64,000 nucleotides of DNA from Dastarcus helophoroides (lineage: Eukaryota > Arthropoda > Insecta > Coleoptera > Bothrideridae): positions 14,310,442 through 14,374,441 of the forward strand of contig CM053332.1 in assembly GCA_028583605.1 (NCBI GenBank), given 5' to 3'. Each line of letters starts with the position of its first letter. The stretch's first letter is position 1. Below are positions 32,641 to 43,754 of this stretch, in pieces. The notes under the pieces were generated by a model, which made no database searches, was not told the origin of the DNA, and saw only the letters and a list, made by a program, of their open reading frames with translations. A program made the translations under genes and the position numbers.

Positions 32641-33430
32641 TAGATCTTATAAATTTAGTTCACTCCCATCAGCTATTATCAGTTGTGTCGAGTGAGGGCA
32701 TAGTCTTGAGAGATGATAGTAGCATGGGTGTCATCTTTTTTCTCTGACAAGCCATTATCCGTCTCTGCTTCAGATCGACTAAGGAAACAAGCAGATACAG
32801 ATGATTAATCGGGATCTCGAAATTATTCTGGAATGGGGTAAGAAAAATCTGATCGACTTCAACGCTTCAAAAACTCAGGCCAAGGTTTTCTCTAAGAAAA
32901 TATTAAGGGATAATGCAACAAGCATACTTATTGACGGTTAAATCCTCCCGATAGGATCTAATCTGTCTATCTTGTAGTGAATGCGAGCACTAGTTCCTCT
33001 TGGGCGATTATGTGTGCGCCATTGCCAAGTCCCGCCTCTCAGAAGCTAGGCTTTGTTTTAGGGGTAAAAAGTACTTCACATCTCATCAGCTACTCACACT
33101 ATAAAAAGCTTAAATTAAGCCAACTCCAGAATACTGTCCTCATGTTTCGAGTTCACGCCGAAAGCACACTTTAGCTCTTTTGGATTGAAAGAGGAGCGAT
33201 TCGCCTAATTGATGACGAGAGTTTGACCCATTCTCTCGAGCACAGGCGAATGTTTGGTGACTTGTTCCTTTTCCACATGTACTATCATGGGATTTGGATT
33301 TAATTTAAAGAAGAGCGATTCGCCTAATTCATGACGAGAGTTTGACCGATTATCTCGAAACACTAGAGTACAGGCGGATGGTTGGTGGTCTCTTTTCTAC
33401 TAAGTACTTCCATGGAAGATGCTCATAGGA

Positions 33431-35440
33431 ACTAATAGGATTGATCCCCTTAAGGGCAAGTGCCGGTATAACTGGAAATACTACAACTTTGCGAGTATTT
33501 CAGCTGTGTTGGCCTGGTCGATTTTGTTGTGTTAAATTTTCAAATTTTTTAGACGAGTACTTTGTCAGATATCGACCGCGACGATTCCCGGTGGGACCTA
33601 TTGTATAATACTGTTAACGTTAGTGCATATTAGTAAGGCAAATTAGCATGATGGTGAGGGGCAGCCATAAATTTTCGCTCAATTGCTCAAGACGCCAAGA
33701 AGTTTTAACTTAAAAAAAATGATAATAATAATAAAGTTGGTCAGATGAATTTTTAATTTTGAGACAGCAAACGTACTAAATAATTCTTATTGAGTTTTCA
33801 GGAAAACAACCTTAAGAATTAATTGGATTCCTTTTAAATAAAATTTACATAACAATAATGGAATATGGAAGATTAAATTGCATTGTTTTAATTTTTACAT
33901 TTTTTTTTTATTATTCACATTGACTGATTGATTATTAGCTGTTGTGTTACATATTCGAATTGTAAAGATTAAAACTACACAGTGACCTATTTCTGTAAGA
34001 TGTGTAATTAGTTCAAGTTGAAACTGATCATTTTGTTCCATTATTTTTTTGTAAAATGCGGGTCGCCCTGCCTTCATAAGGAATATATTAAAGGAATAAA
34101 ATGTTAGCTATTTTCTTCCCCGGTATAACTGGATACCTCTGTTAAATGATGCAGTAATTGTTTCTTAACCAGAACAAATGCGTAATTATCTATTTTTCAT
34201 TATTTAAATTTTATCTACAATGTTAGAATGTGTTACTTTTTTTATTGTTTATTTTTAACATTTTTAATCCCATTAATAGGTTAATATCTAAAAAAGAACA
34301 CAAATTAGCTATTAATTCTTCAACCAGCCACAAAAATATTTTGCTATAACATATTTTGGAAACATTTTAAAAAAGATAAGTAATATAATTTCTCGTACAT
34401 CCCCAGCTTTAAATCATTTAATTCGTTAAATGTAATAATTTTTTAAGCAAAAGAAAAAACTCCACAACTTGGTAAGTCTGATATTTATAAATTGAAGTGC
34501 TCTGAGTGTAATGTTGCCTGCATAAGTCAAACATCACGTAATTTTCATATTAGGTACAGTGAACATCTTGCTGCCTCCAGAAAGATCAAATTTTGCATAG
34601 CATCTATTAGAAATACAATATAAACTTACACGCGCGCACGCAGTAGTATTACACTATTTGCAATAATTCTAAAAAACTTAATTTCTTGGAAGTAATAGAA
34701 ATATTTACAATCGAGACAACTTACACTTATGAACGAGCAACTAGATCTCCTGGACACACCCATAACTGAAGCTTTGGGATGAGAATTCGAATTAGACGGA
34801 ATATTCGTAGGAGTTTGAGATCCATGGAGCTTGTTAGTATAACAATGTGTAAACAAACTACTGGTGCAACCACAGACGATGCTGAAAAGCGAAACCAGCT
34901 CCGGTCATAGCAAATATTTATAGAAACATCGCGAAATTTTTATATCTCTTGTTATATTTTCGTTAAAAGAGTTTAATGGTTATGTTTATTTTTATTTAAA
35001 TGAAATGAGATATAAATAAAATTTACACAGTAACACCATTTTTATTTGTATTTATTTAATTACGTGGTTGGGGATTTGTGAAGATTGCCTCTTAATTATC
35101 ATAAAACACACATGGTTTAATTCAAATACACAAAAGGTATCTTTTTTTAAAACGCCCTACGTATTATATTTTATTATTTGATGCGTCAAGCCAGTGTTTG
35201 TATTGAGGCAGGTCAGGTTGTACGATTATTTTAAACAATCAGTAATATTTTTATTTTTATCGATTGCTATATTAGCTTATCTTTTTATTATCTCTTCTTG
35301 TTGAATTTATCACTTTTGCTGGACGCATGAATATTAGGCATGGATTGCTCTTTCACAAGTTACTATTTCGTAGGAGTTATTGAGGCTTCAGCTAAATAAT
35401 TGCTACGAAGTAAAAAAAAACCAAATATTTGTGTTGACAG
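33431..35440. other. AT-rich unassigned region
   Basis: About 2 kb with no supported gene except the GIY-YIG fragment at 34474-34593. CCGGTATAACTGGA occurs at about 33463 and 34121. A ~48-bp segment starting TACTGTTAACGTTAG (about 33612) resembles 44233-44280. Confidence 0.35.
34474..34593 (+). pseudogene. GIY-YIG endonuclease fragment, different Penelope lineage
   Basis: A 40-residue frame reads KSDIYKLKCSECNVACISQT followed by SRNFHIRYSEHLAASRK. The IYKLKC...C.SQTSRNF..RY.EH pattern is that of the GIY-YIG endonuclease of Penelope-like elements. The second half of the usual GIY...YIG pair is degenerate (CIS). The sequence differs clearly from the remnants at 37182-37730, so at least two lineages have been present. 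No terminus of the palindromic type is adjacent. Confidence 0.6.
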
Positions 35441-36930
35441 TCAAAATTTCGAAATTATTGTCCAAAATTCGAGAATAAACTCGAAAGTTTAAAAGTTTCT
35501 CCATAAACATCAGGGTTTCTTAACCTTTTTGTAATTACGAACCACTTTCAAAATTTTAAAAACACCAAGGACCCCTTTGCATGTGCGTAGGCTGGACTTT
35601 GTTCAAGGGCCCCTTTACTTAATTACATAAACTGGGGGGAATAGAATTTCCAGATTGAAATCGAAATTTTGAAAAGGAGCCAAACTTTGGGAAGTCAGAT
35701 AATCGAATTTAAAATAAGAACCTTTCGAAAAACTTTCAATAATGTCTAAATTTCCAAAAATTGGATTTCCTTAAAAAAGTCGTTATTTCTGGAACAAGTC
35801 GAAAGAAAGATATTTCTCTCAGAAATTTTACTTTAAATTTTGACATACCTAATCTCCAAATTTGCAAGAAATTTTTATCTAGTTTCCTACACATAATTAT
35901 TCTCAATATTTTTAGTGTCTCATTAAAATTTCGATCCAATTTTAAAAAAATAAACGAATATTGAAGAACGGTCGAAATTTAGAAAAAAAAAACTTGCTTC
36001 TGGGAACATAAGACAGGGAGAAAAGTAAAATTAAATTAAAAAAAAGAAATTTTCACAAAAAAACTCATATTAAGGAAAAAGAATTTCGAAAAAAAAACGA
36101 TTTTTTTGAAAAATATCGTGAACTTTGGATAAAAAAAGTCGACATTTCTAGAGAATATTTTAAGAGAAAAAAGTAGAATTTCGGCTATAAAATCGTAATT
36201 TAGAGAAAGACGGATTTCGAGAAAAAACCTAATTTGGGGAAAAAGGCGTAAATCTCAGAAAATCAAATTTAATATAAAAAACCTAACATTTTGGAAAAAC
36301 TCGAAAATGTCAAAAATTCAAAAAAAGTGAAGTTTTACATAGGTCGAATTTTGTGAGAAAGAAAGTAGAAATTTTCAGTGTGTCGAATTTTGAGAAAAAA
36401 AATCTCTATTTTCAAAAATATTTTATTTAATTGTTACTTTTGTATTGCAATTTTAACATTTAAATTTCAGTAAAAAAGATAAATTTACAAGTAGGGAAAA
36501 TAAACGCATTTGGGCAAGTCAAAGTTACAAGAAAAAAATCGACATTCCTAAAATCACAATCAATCAAAAGTCAAAATTTCGAAAAATGACACGAATTCGA
36601 CAGTATATACAAGTTAAAATTTATGGAAGGTCAAATTTTGAAAAAAAAAAACGGAATTTTCAGAAAAAAGACGAATATTAAGAAAAATGCTGGAATTTCC
36701 AAAAGAGGCTACTTTTGAAAGAAAAGTTCAAAAAGTAGGATTTTTAGAATAAAGTCGAAATTTCGAAAGGGATGATTTTGAGGACAAGGTGAATTTTAGG
36801 AAAAAGACTTACAAGAGAAAAGCCAGAATTTCGAGAAAATTACGACTTTCGATGAAACATGCCCAGAAATATTAAATACCAAATTTTGAAATAAAAATGA
36901 AAATTTCGAAAATAAGGTAAACTTTTGGTA
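35441..36930. other. A-rich low-complexity sequence
   Basis: Apart from the macrosatellite-related segment at 35866-36420 I see only degenerate AAATTTCGA-type words. Confidence 0.6.
35866..36420 (+). repeat. Dispersed diverged copy of the 822-bp macrosatellite unit
   Basis: Matches 48905-49440 in order: AGTTTCCTACACATAATTAT, TCTCATTAAAATTTCGATCC, AATAAACGAATATTG, AACTTGCTTCTGGGAACATA, AGTGTGTCGAATTTTGAG and TCTCTATTTTCAAAAATATT. It is a single copy, 12 kb away from the tandem array. Confidence 0.75.
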
Positions 36931-37020
36931 GCACGAACGGGTCCTTGGTTATCTTCAAAAATTGAAATACCAATCTTGTCCCCTGAAACCAAGAAAGATT
37001 AAAAAATGCAACAAAGGTTG

Positions 37021-37059
37021 TCTAATGCGTTTCGATAGCCAAGCTATCATCTTCAGAGA
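37021..37059 (-). ncRNA. Hammerhead-like motif downstream of GIY-YIG
   Basis: Stem I TCT/AGA, core CTGAAGA, one U, perfect stem II GATAGC-ttg-GCTATC, GAAAC. The triplet is ATT instead of GTT, so the short stem III pair C-G is lost. It lies about 120 bp after the stop codon of the GIY-YIG remnant. Confidence 0.5.
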
Positions 37060-37181
37060 AATACTATCACCTAATTCTAAAATTAACCCTTATATACTAA
37101 GAATATTCACTTCGTGCATGATCGACCGCATCCAAACGCGCATATTCATTTAATCATACACATCGCAAGTGTCACAATTCC

Positions 37182-37466
37182 TTATCTAGCAACCTTAACT
37201 ATTTTTAACAGAGATGAGTGGCCTAAAGGCCCAGCGCAACAATCCATAAGGTTGTCTCCTGCCTTATGGATGGCTAAGCTTTGACATGCATTTAACATAG
37301 AGTTCTTATTTACTACTCTTAACAATTTAATATTATTATCTATCCTATGATCTAATTCAAAAGCATGTCGAGCCACATTTAACTTCTCAGTTCTCATGTA
37401 CCTCAAAAGAGTCAAATGCTCCTTCAGTCGGATTTTAAAAGATCGTCTAGTCTGCCTGACGTACTT
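37182..37466 (-). pseudogene. Penelope-like GIY-YIG endonuclease, C-terminal part
   Basis: The frame reads VRQTRRSFKIRLKEHLTLLR, NVARHAFELDHRID, KLLRVVNKNSMLNACQSLAI and HKAGDNLMDCCAG, and ends at TAA (37184-37182). FKIRLKEH with ARHAFELDH is the central GIY-YIG core with the conserved Arg and His. The N-terminal YL...YVG part is missing here but present in the plus-strand twin. In intact elements this domain nicks target DNA and lies C-terminal to the reverse transcriptase; no RT is present here. Confidence 0.8.
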
Positions 37467-37551
37467 TTGAATCAGAATGGTCTGATTTCAAGTGATCGTC
37501 TAGTCTGCCCGACGTATTTTGGGGACAATATTTACAGGAAATTTAGTAGCA

Positions 37552-37730
37552 AAGGGACAAGTCCGGTATTTACCAATGTCCTGTAAATATTGTCCTGAAA
37601 AGTACGTCGGGCAGTTTAAACGATCTTTTAAAATCCGACTGAAGGAGCATTTGGCTCATTTGAGGTACGGAAGAAGTGATAAGTCAAGTGCAGCTCGACA
37701 TGCTTTTGAATTAGATCATAGGGGATTCAG
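37552..37730 (+). pseudogene. Penelope-like GIY-YIG endonuclease, N-terminal part
   Basis: The frame reads GQVRYLPMSCKYCPEKYVGQ followed by FKRSFKIRLKEHLAHLRYGR and KSSAARHAFELDHR, then breaks off into terminus sequence. YLPMSC...YVGQ corresponds to the GIY...YIG pair, CKYC to the cysteines typical of Penelope-type domains, and R/EH to the catalytic positions. It overlaps the minus-strand copy at SFKIRLKEH and ARHAFELDH. Confidence 0.8.
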
Positions 37731-37767
37731 GGTACAAGATTTGTATTTCGATTTTTGAAGATAAACT

Positions 37768-38310
37768 TTAAAAAATGGTCAAAATTTCTGGAAAGTCAGT
37801 TTTTAAAGGGTAAAATTTTCAGAAGAGAGAACTTTTAAAAAATAATGGTATTTAAAAAAGAAGGTGAAATTTCGACAAAACGGTTGAAGTTTCGAGAAAA
37901 AAGTCCAAATCTTCCAGAGTAAGTCAAATTTTGAGATAAAAGTAAAATTTTGCAAATAAAATCTAAGTTAAAAGAAAGACAAAGTTATAAGTAGTTAAAA
38001 TTTCGAAAAAAATAGAAATTCGACGACAAAGTGAAGAATAAAGACAAAGTGTCCAATTGGAACTTCCAGAAGGTTGGTTTAAAATAACAACAGTAGAAAT
38101 TTGTAAATATTTTTTTTGGAATTTTTGTCTTTTTATTATTATTACTTACTCGTTTTTTTATTAACTCGCCTCCTTGTTTGTAATTAAAAACTAGCCTCAA
38201 TCGACGTTTGACATTGATGTGTGTCTGACAGTTCTACAAATTTGGCAATCGATTTTAAACCCACTTCCCGATGAGCTGAACACTTGAAATTTCAACCATC
38301 GCTCTTTTTT
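37768..38310. other. Low-complexity sequence up to Jockey 3' end
   Basis: A-rich degenerate words to about 38080, then a short mixed stretch; no gene seen. Confidence 0.5.
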
Positions 38311-39700
38311 TAAAGTAGGCGAAAACCCGTTAAGGACATCTGGGAAGATGACTCAGATAGTGTCGGACTTCCGCTCAAACTACGGGTACAGACTAAAAAC
38401 CCCTACATCTTCGGGCCGGGCCTTTCCGTCGGAACAGTACAATAGTGCTGAAGCACTATTGTAAGCTGTTTTGCCTGAAACATAAGAAACAAACAAAACA
38501 AAAAATTTCTGAAATGGAAGTCGTAGCCTAGAGAACCATCCTTGGTCTTCTAATCCTGGTTGGGATGTCTGGATCATAATCCACTGCCTGTCGAACTAGT
38601 TCGATGGGATGCGTTTCCCCATTCACCATCGCCCTGGAATTAATTTCCAAGTTGGATAAGAGGCTGATTGGCCTGTAATTTTGGGAGAATTTCCCATCCT
38701 TACCTGACTTAGGAATGAAGATAACGTTTGCAGTCTTCCATCTTGTGGGAAAATACCGGTACTTAAACATGGAATTGACTATTGCTCCAAAGCATTTGAC
38801 AGCTTGGTCCGGAAGAAGCTACAGAGCTTGGTTTGGAATTTCGTCTGGACTTGAAGACTTTTTGATGTTTAGCTTGCGCAGAAAGTTTAGGATTTCCTCC
38901 TCGTTAGTCGGTTGAATGACGTCGTCTTCTTCTGGCACTTCCTCCTGAAGAACTTGAACCTCTTCTTCCACCTCCTCTACGAAGTTTAAGTTCACTTCTT
39001 CAAGTGTCGTTCAAAGGTCTCAGCGAAAGCTGCGGCCTTATCCTGATCTGAGTAAGCCATTCCTTGAGGTCCGTGTATCGGTGGGATAGCTTTCCTATCT
39101 CCTCTTAGAGTTCTCTTAGAGTCCTGATAGAGTTTCGAGGTTGCAACTTCTTAGGTGTTCCTGAAACTTGGAAATTTTGTGCTCTTAGAGCTCATACCTG
39201 AGCTCATGGATAAGCCTGTTAACTTCCGCCTTATCTGCTTGCAGATTGGTCCGTCTTGCTCTCTTCCTGGCACGACTTTTCCTTCTAATCAGCTCCACTA
39301 AGTGATTTGGCAGTGGTTCCCTGCCTTCTATATACCGAAAAGTTTTGGTCGCTGCCAGAATTGAATCTATTATGGTGATTTCCAGTCTTTCCACCGCTGC
39401 GTTGATGTCATCTTTTGTATTGATCTCTCCAGGCTCTTCCAAGTTTGCTGCTAGATACTCCCTGAACTGTGTCCAGTTTGTTTTCTTGTTTGTTGTCTCT
39501 GGAGGCTTGGGTTCACTATCATCTCCGATGGTCATCATGACTGGGTTGTGGTCCGAGCTGAGCTCACTAACTGATGTTAACTCAACAGTGTATCGAACTT
39601 CCTTCACCAGTGCAGGTATTCCCGTGGCGAAATGATGATGGGTTGGTTCTTCTGGAGCCATTACATCGATATTAATCATAGCTCGGAACTGGTAGAATAT
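38311..39700 (-). pseudogene. Jockey-type LINE, minus copy with RT core deleted
   Basis: From 39679 downwards: endonuclease C-terminus (LTSVSELSSDHNPVMMTIGD), linker (NWTQFREYLAANLEE, VELIRRKSRARKRARRTNLQ), a decayed acidic linker, then RYFPTRWKTANVIFIPKSGK and NYRPISLLSNL. The next codons are EINSRAMVNGETHPIELVRQ and IPTRIRRPRMVL, the C-terminus of the ORF2 protein. So about 300 residues, the whole catalytic RT core, are missing at about 38643. The 3' untranslated region ends near 38311 with GGTTTTCGCC-type sequence. Confidence 0.82.
38439..38462. other. Perfect 10-bp hairpin in Jockey 3' UTR (minus copy)
   Basis: ACAATAGTGC-tgaa-GCACTATTGT. The same hairpin occurs at 42008-42031 in the plus copy; the solo tail at 43510-43735 keeps only one arm. 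Conservation in two copies suggests a role in the element's RNA, which is inference. Confidence 0.7.
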
Positions 39701-40781
39701 TCAACGAACTTAAATCAGCCTGTCAATGAACAGTGGTTGGCAAAGTTCTGGAGGTTATTTTTAACCGGTGCTTTCTATTGTCATTTTTGACATATTATTG
39801 TCACCTTATGTTACTACTGTCCTAAGAAAAATTACTATCTTCTTCGCATACAATGATACAATGAATAATAATTGATGCATGAATAATTCGATTAACAGAT
39901 TTACTGCTGCACCACACGTTTTTTGTTTTAAATCCTTACAAGTATTTTCATAGCTATTAAAAATTTATAATCACCATTTTTGAGGATCATCCCGTATGGA
40001 GTTAGGAATCTGTATGGGATTATAAATGTGTGTGGAACTAGGAAAAATTATTTTAAAAAACGTGTTACTTTAAAAAGTTTTTTTTAATTAAAATTATTAC
40101 AAAATCAAAACATAATTATCAAAATTTTTGGATAAATATTTTGCTCAAATTTTTTATTTTTTATTTTTATTAAAACATGGGTCAAATTTTGACGAAAAAG
40201 AAATTTTGACAGGTCGAAAATTGTAGAAAGTCGAATATTAAAATAAATAGGAAATTATCAGAAAGAATTTTGAAAAATGGCGAAACTTTCAAAAAAAAGA
40301 CGAATTTTGAAATAAAATAATTCGAAATTTTTGATTTGATTTCGGTAAAAGGAGTCGAATCTTAGGCATAAATTTGAAAATTCAAAAAATATAAAGTCAG
40401 TTTTTTATGAAAAAAGAAACGCATTTTGAGAAAAATTTCTAGAAAATATCAAAACAAGGAAGGAATTAATTTTGAAACAATAGAAATGTCTGGAAAAGGT
40501 GCCCCCTGTTGGGACTATCAATTTTCGGTTGGCTATGTGAGACACAGGGCAGGACATGCCTCATCCTGCCCTATTCTATCTGTGTCTAAGAGGAGAGGAA
40601 AAGCATACAACAGAATTTTAAAGTAACTTTTATTATGTAAGACTGGACAACTTATTGCATTCATTATTATATTAATAGATGTTGCAAGATCCATGGACTC
40701 CCGGCACTCGGGGTAAGGACTCCAGGTTAAAAAAACTCTGATTTAAATTGTGAGTTTTCTTCTTAATTTTGAAATTACAGG
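39701..40781. other. Unassigned and low-complexity sequence between inverted Jockey copies
   Basis: AT-rich, with A-rich low complexity at about 40030-40490. The mixed patch at 40497-40600 (GGTGCCCCCTGTTGGGAC, GAGACACAGGGCAGGACATG, CCTGCCCTATTCTATCTGTG) has a partly similar sister at 28572-28660. No gene seen. Confidence 0.4.
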
Positions 40782-42174
40782 CGGTATTTTCCCACAAGAT
40801 GGAAGACTGCAAACGTTATCTTCATTCCTAAGTCAGGTAAGGATGGGAAATTCTCCCAAAATTACAGGCCAATCAGCCTCTTATTCAACTTGGGTAAGGT
40901 GGCGGAAAGGATTTTGAGCAAGCGTCTGCAGAATGTCATCAGCGATCGCGACATCCTTCCTAAGGAACCATTTGGGTTCCAACCTATGCACTCTACCTCA
41001 GACCAGCTGCTGAGAGTGGTTGAAACAATCACTCAACGCATGAATTGGAACCAGGTAGTTGGAGCTATTTTCTTCGATATCTCCAAGGCATTTGACACAG
41101 TTTGGCACCAAGGACTAGTCTACAAGATGCACCAGTTAACGATGGTTAAAATGTTAAGCTCGTTCCTGGACCAGCGCTCATTCAGAGCAAAGGTGGGACT
41201 ATCAAACCAGTTTAAGCTACAGTATGGGGTGCCTCAATGTTCTGCTTTGTCACCTCTGCTGTATTTTTTGTCCACAGCGGACATCCCGAACACCAATCCA
41301 GCAATCGAACAAACCTTATTGGCAACTTATGCAGACGACACAGCTCTAGTGGCGTATTCTTTCAGTCCAGAGTTGGTCACCAGACAACTTCAGGAGGCAA
41401 CAGATAGTCTACTAGATTACTTAGGTCAATGGAGAATCCAAGTCAACGGAGACAAGACCCAAGCCCTCTTCGTCACTCCAACCATATGGACATGTTAATG
41501 TTTATGGGCAAAACGTTGAGTGGAGACTTTAGGCAAAGAATCTAGGTGTAATTTTGGATAAAAGACTTACATTTCAGGCACACATCGATTATGCAGTGTC
41601 CAAATCCAAAATACTGAAGGGACTGCTACAAGCGATGATTGGTGGAAATAGTAACCTGTCCATTGGACTTAAAGTGTTACTATTTAAATCAATCATAACA
41701 TGAAGAAACTCCAGGTGTTCCAGAACGTCTTTCTAAGACAAGCCATGGACGCTCCATGGTTTGTGAGAAACAATCAACTCCATAGGGAAGCTGCACTACC
41801 TTTGGTAAGAGATTTTCTTAGGGAAATTAACTCCAGGGCAGTGGTGAGAGCGGAAACGCATCCCATCGAACTAGTTCGACAGGCAGTGGATTACGATCCA
41901 GACATCCCAACCAGGATTAGAAGACCAAGGATGGTCCTCTAGGCTACGACTTTCATTTCGGAATTTTTTTGTTTTGTTTGTTTCTTATGTTTCAGGTAAA
42001 ACAGCTTACAATAGTGCTTCAGCACTATTGTACTGTTCCGATGGAGGGATTGGGGGCCAAGGACCCGGCCCGAAGAAGTACGGGTTTAAAGTCGGTACCC
42101 GTAGTTTGAGCGGAAGTCCGACACTATCTGGGTCATCTTCCCAGATGTCCTTCACGGATTTTCCGCTTATTTAA
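40782..42174 (+). pseudogene. Jockey-type LINE reverse transcriptase, plus copy
   Basis: Opens within GGTATTTTCCCACAAGATGG (RYFPTRWK) and reads through NYRPISLLFNLGKVAERILS, GFQPMHSTSDQLLRVVETIT, FFDISKAFDTVWHQGLVYKM, YGVPQCSALSPLLYFLS and TLLATYADDTALVAYS: fingers, palm and the intact YADD active site. PQG reads PQC. The frame breaks near 41495 (continuing as LGVILDKRLTFQAHIDYAVS), loses codons near 41698, and ends with AMDAPWFVRNNQLHREAALP and IPTRIRRPRMVL at 41942. The endonuclease half is absent. Clade: Jockey-like by the RT and linker words. Confidence 0.85.
42008..42031 (+). other. Perfect 10-bp hairpin in Jockey 3' UTR (plus copy)
   Basis: ACAATAGTGC-ttca-GCACTATTGT, about 65 bp after the stop codon and upstream of the GC-rich tail (GGGTTTAAAGTCGGTACCCG). 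A CTATCTGGGTCATCTTCCCA word precedes the 3' end. Confidence 0.7.
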
Positions 42175-42229
42175 CAGCAAAAAAAATGTTGTTCTAAATT
42201 ACGGCTTTTTTCTAGAATTTTTTTCATTC

Positions 42230-42960
42230 TTTTTAAAATACGTCCTTTTTCCAAATTTGGCCATTTTGCCCAAATATTGACTTTTTCTAAACATTTCAAC
42301 TTTTATTTATTTTTTACAAATTTGGGCTTGTTTCGTAATATTCGGTTTTTTTTTTGATATTTCTATTTTTAAAATTCGACATTTTATTGTTTCTGGAAAC
42401 TGCGTTTTTTTCGACGTAATTTATCTACATATTTCCGAAATGTTGGACTTAATCTCAAAATTTGTTTCTGAAAACTGCGATTTTTTCGACGAAATGTATC
42501 TACATATTTCCAAAATGTTGGACTTAATCTCAAAATTTGACTTTCTCTGGGAAATTTTGACCTTCAACACTTTTTTCGAAAATTCTATATTTTTTAAAAT
42601 TCGTTCTTTTTTCCTAATTTGGCCGTTTTGCCCAAATATACTAAACATTTGAAGTTTTATGTATTTTCTACAAATTTGGATTTGTTTCCCAAAATTCGGT
42701 TTTTTTTTAAATTTCGACTTTTAAAATTCGACTTTTTATTGCTTTTGCAAACTGCGATTTCGACGAAAATTATCTATATATTTTCAAAATGTTTGATTTA
42801 TTCTAAACATTTGATTTTCTTTGGGAAATTTTGACCTTCAACAATTTAACACTTTTCTCGAAATTTCTATATTTTTAAAATTTGCCTTTTTTTCTAAATT
42901 TGGCCATTTTGCCCCAATATTGACTTTTACTAAACATTTAAACTTTTATTTATTTTCTAC
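42230..42960. repeat. Degenerate ~280-360-bp tandem repeat
   Basis: TTTGGCCATTTTGCCC-type words recur at about 42257, 42619 and 42899, followed each time by ACATTT.AACTTTTATTTATT, ACAAATTTGG and CTGCGATTTTTTCGACG-like words. A nested 75-bp duplication starts at ATCTACATATTTCC (42423 and 42498). Confidence 0.7.
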
Positions 42961-43509
42961 AAATGAAATGAAATTTCGAGCTTTTCTTAAAATTTTGACT
43001 TTTTTGTAAACATTTTCCCTAAAATTTAACTTTTTTCTTTTTCTCCGAAAAACTTGACTCTTTTTAAAGTTCGACAATTTTTTTTAAGCCTCGAGTTTAT
43101 TTTTACACTTGCTGTTTTTAATATTTTACAATTTGTCAAAAAATTAAATTTGTCTAAAACTATCAAGTTTTTAATTTGTTCTGGGTTTCAATCTGGTGTC
43201 GAAATTAGACTTTTTTTCTAAAATTTTTTCTTTTTTTTGAGAACTTTTGATTAAATTCATTTTTTTTCGAAATCTCTTTCTGTTTCTCAATTTTTTAAAA
43301 ATATCTCCCTTTTTCTAAATTTTTTCAAAATCTCTTTCTTTTTCCCAGTTTTTTAAAATATCTTCTTCTTCTCAAAATTTGGCTTTTTCTGTAAATTTCA
43401 GCTTTTATTTCAAACTTTGATATTTGCTGTTTCTGTAAATTATTTTTTTTCTCAAAGAGGTAATTCAACTTTTTTTAACGAAATTTTATGAGAAAAATAT
43501 TTTTTAGAA
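42961..43509. other. T-rich low-complexity sequence
   Basis: TTTTTCTAAATTTT-type words, plus-strand T bias; no gene seen. Confidence 0.6.
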
Positions 43510-43735
43510 ATTTCCTCTAGGCTACAACTTCCATTCCGGAATTTTTTTGTTGTGTTTGTTTCTTATGTTTCAGGCAAAACAGCTTGCAATAGTGCTCCAG
43601 CACTAGGGATTGGGGGCCGAGGGCCCGGCCCTAAGAAGTACGGGTTTAAAGTCGGTACCCGTAGTTTGAGCGGAAGTCCGACACTATCTGGGTCTACTTC
43701 CCAGATGTCTTTAAAGAATTTTCCGCTTAATTTAA
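43510..43735 (+). mobile_element. Solo Jockey 3' UTR tail
   Basis: Starts at CCTCTAGGCTACAACTTCC (stop-codon region) and carries GTTTGTTTCTTATGTTTCAG, GGTTTAAAGTCGGTACCCGT and GAGCGGAAGTCCGACACTAT, as in the plus copy at 41940-42170. A ~25-bp deletion removes half of the hairpin. It looks like a very short 5'-truncated insertion. Confidence 0.8.
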
Positions 43736-43754
43736 CAAAAAAAAATCTTAAATT

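Larger units (their letters stand above)
36931..37767. mobile_element. Two head-to-head Penelope-like element 3' ends
   Basis: A minus-oriented piece runs from the GIY-YIG domain (37466-37182) through about 110 bp of untranslated sequence to the ribozyme-like motif (37059-37021) and the terminus ending at about 36931. A plus-oriented piece (37552-37767) carries the same domain, deleted internally and fused to AGGGTACAAGATTTGTATTT of the terminus. Between them, GATCGTCTAGTCTGCC occurs twice. This locus ties the window's recurrent palindromes to an endonuclease-bearing element. Confidence 0.82.

Noticed and set aside
33463..34134. Possible insertion bounded by CCGGTATAACTGGA direct repeats
   Set aside because: The repeats are 14 bp and 660 bp apart, but no inverted ends or coding content support an element; may be chance or an old duplication.
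37182..37730. Host GIY-YIG nuclease gene
   Set aside because: Two inverted fragments fused to interspersed terminal repeats and lacking intact ends; they fit Penelope-like remnants.
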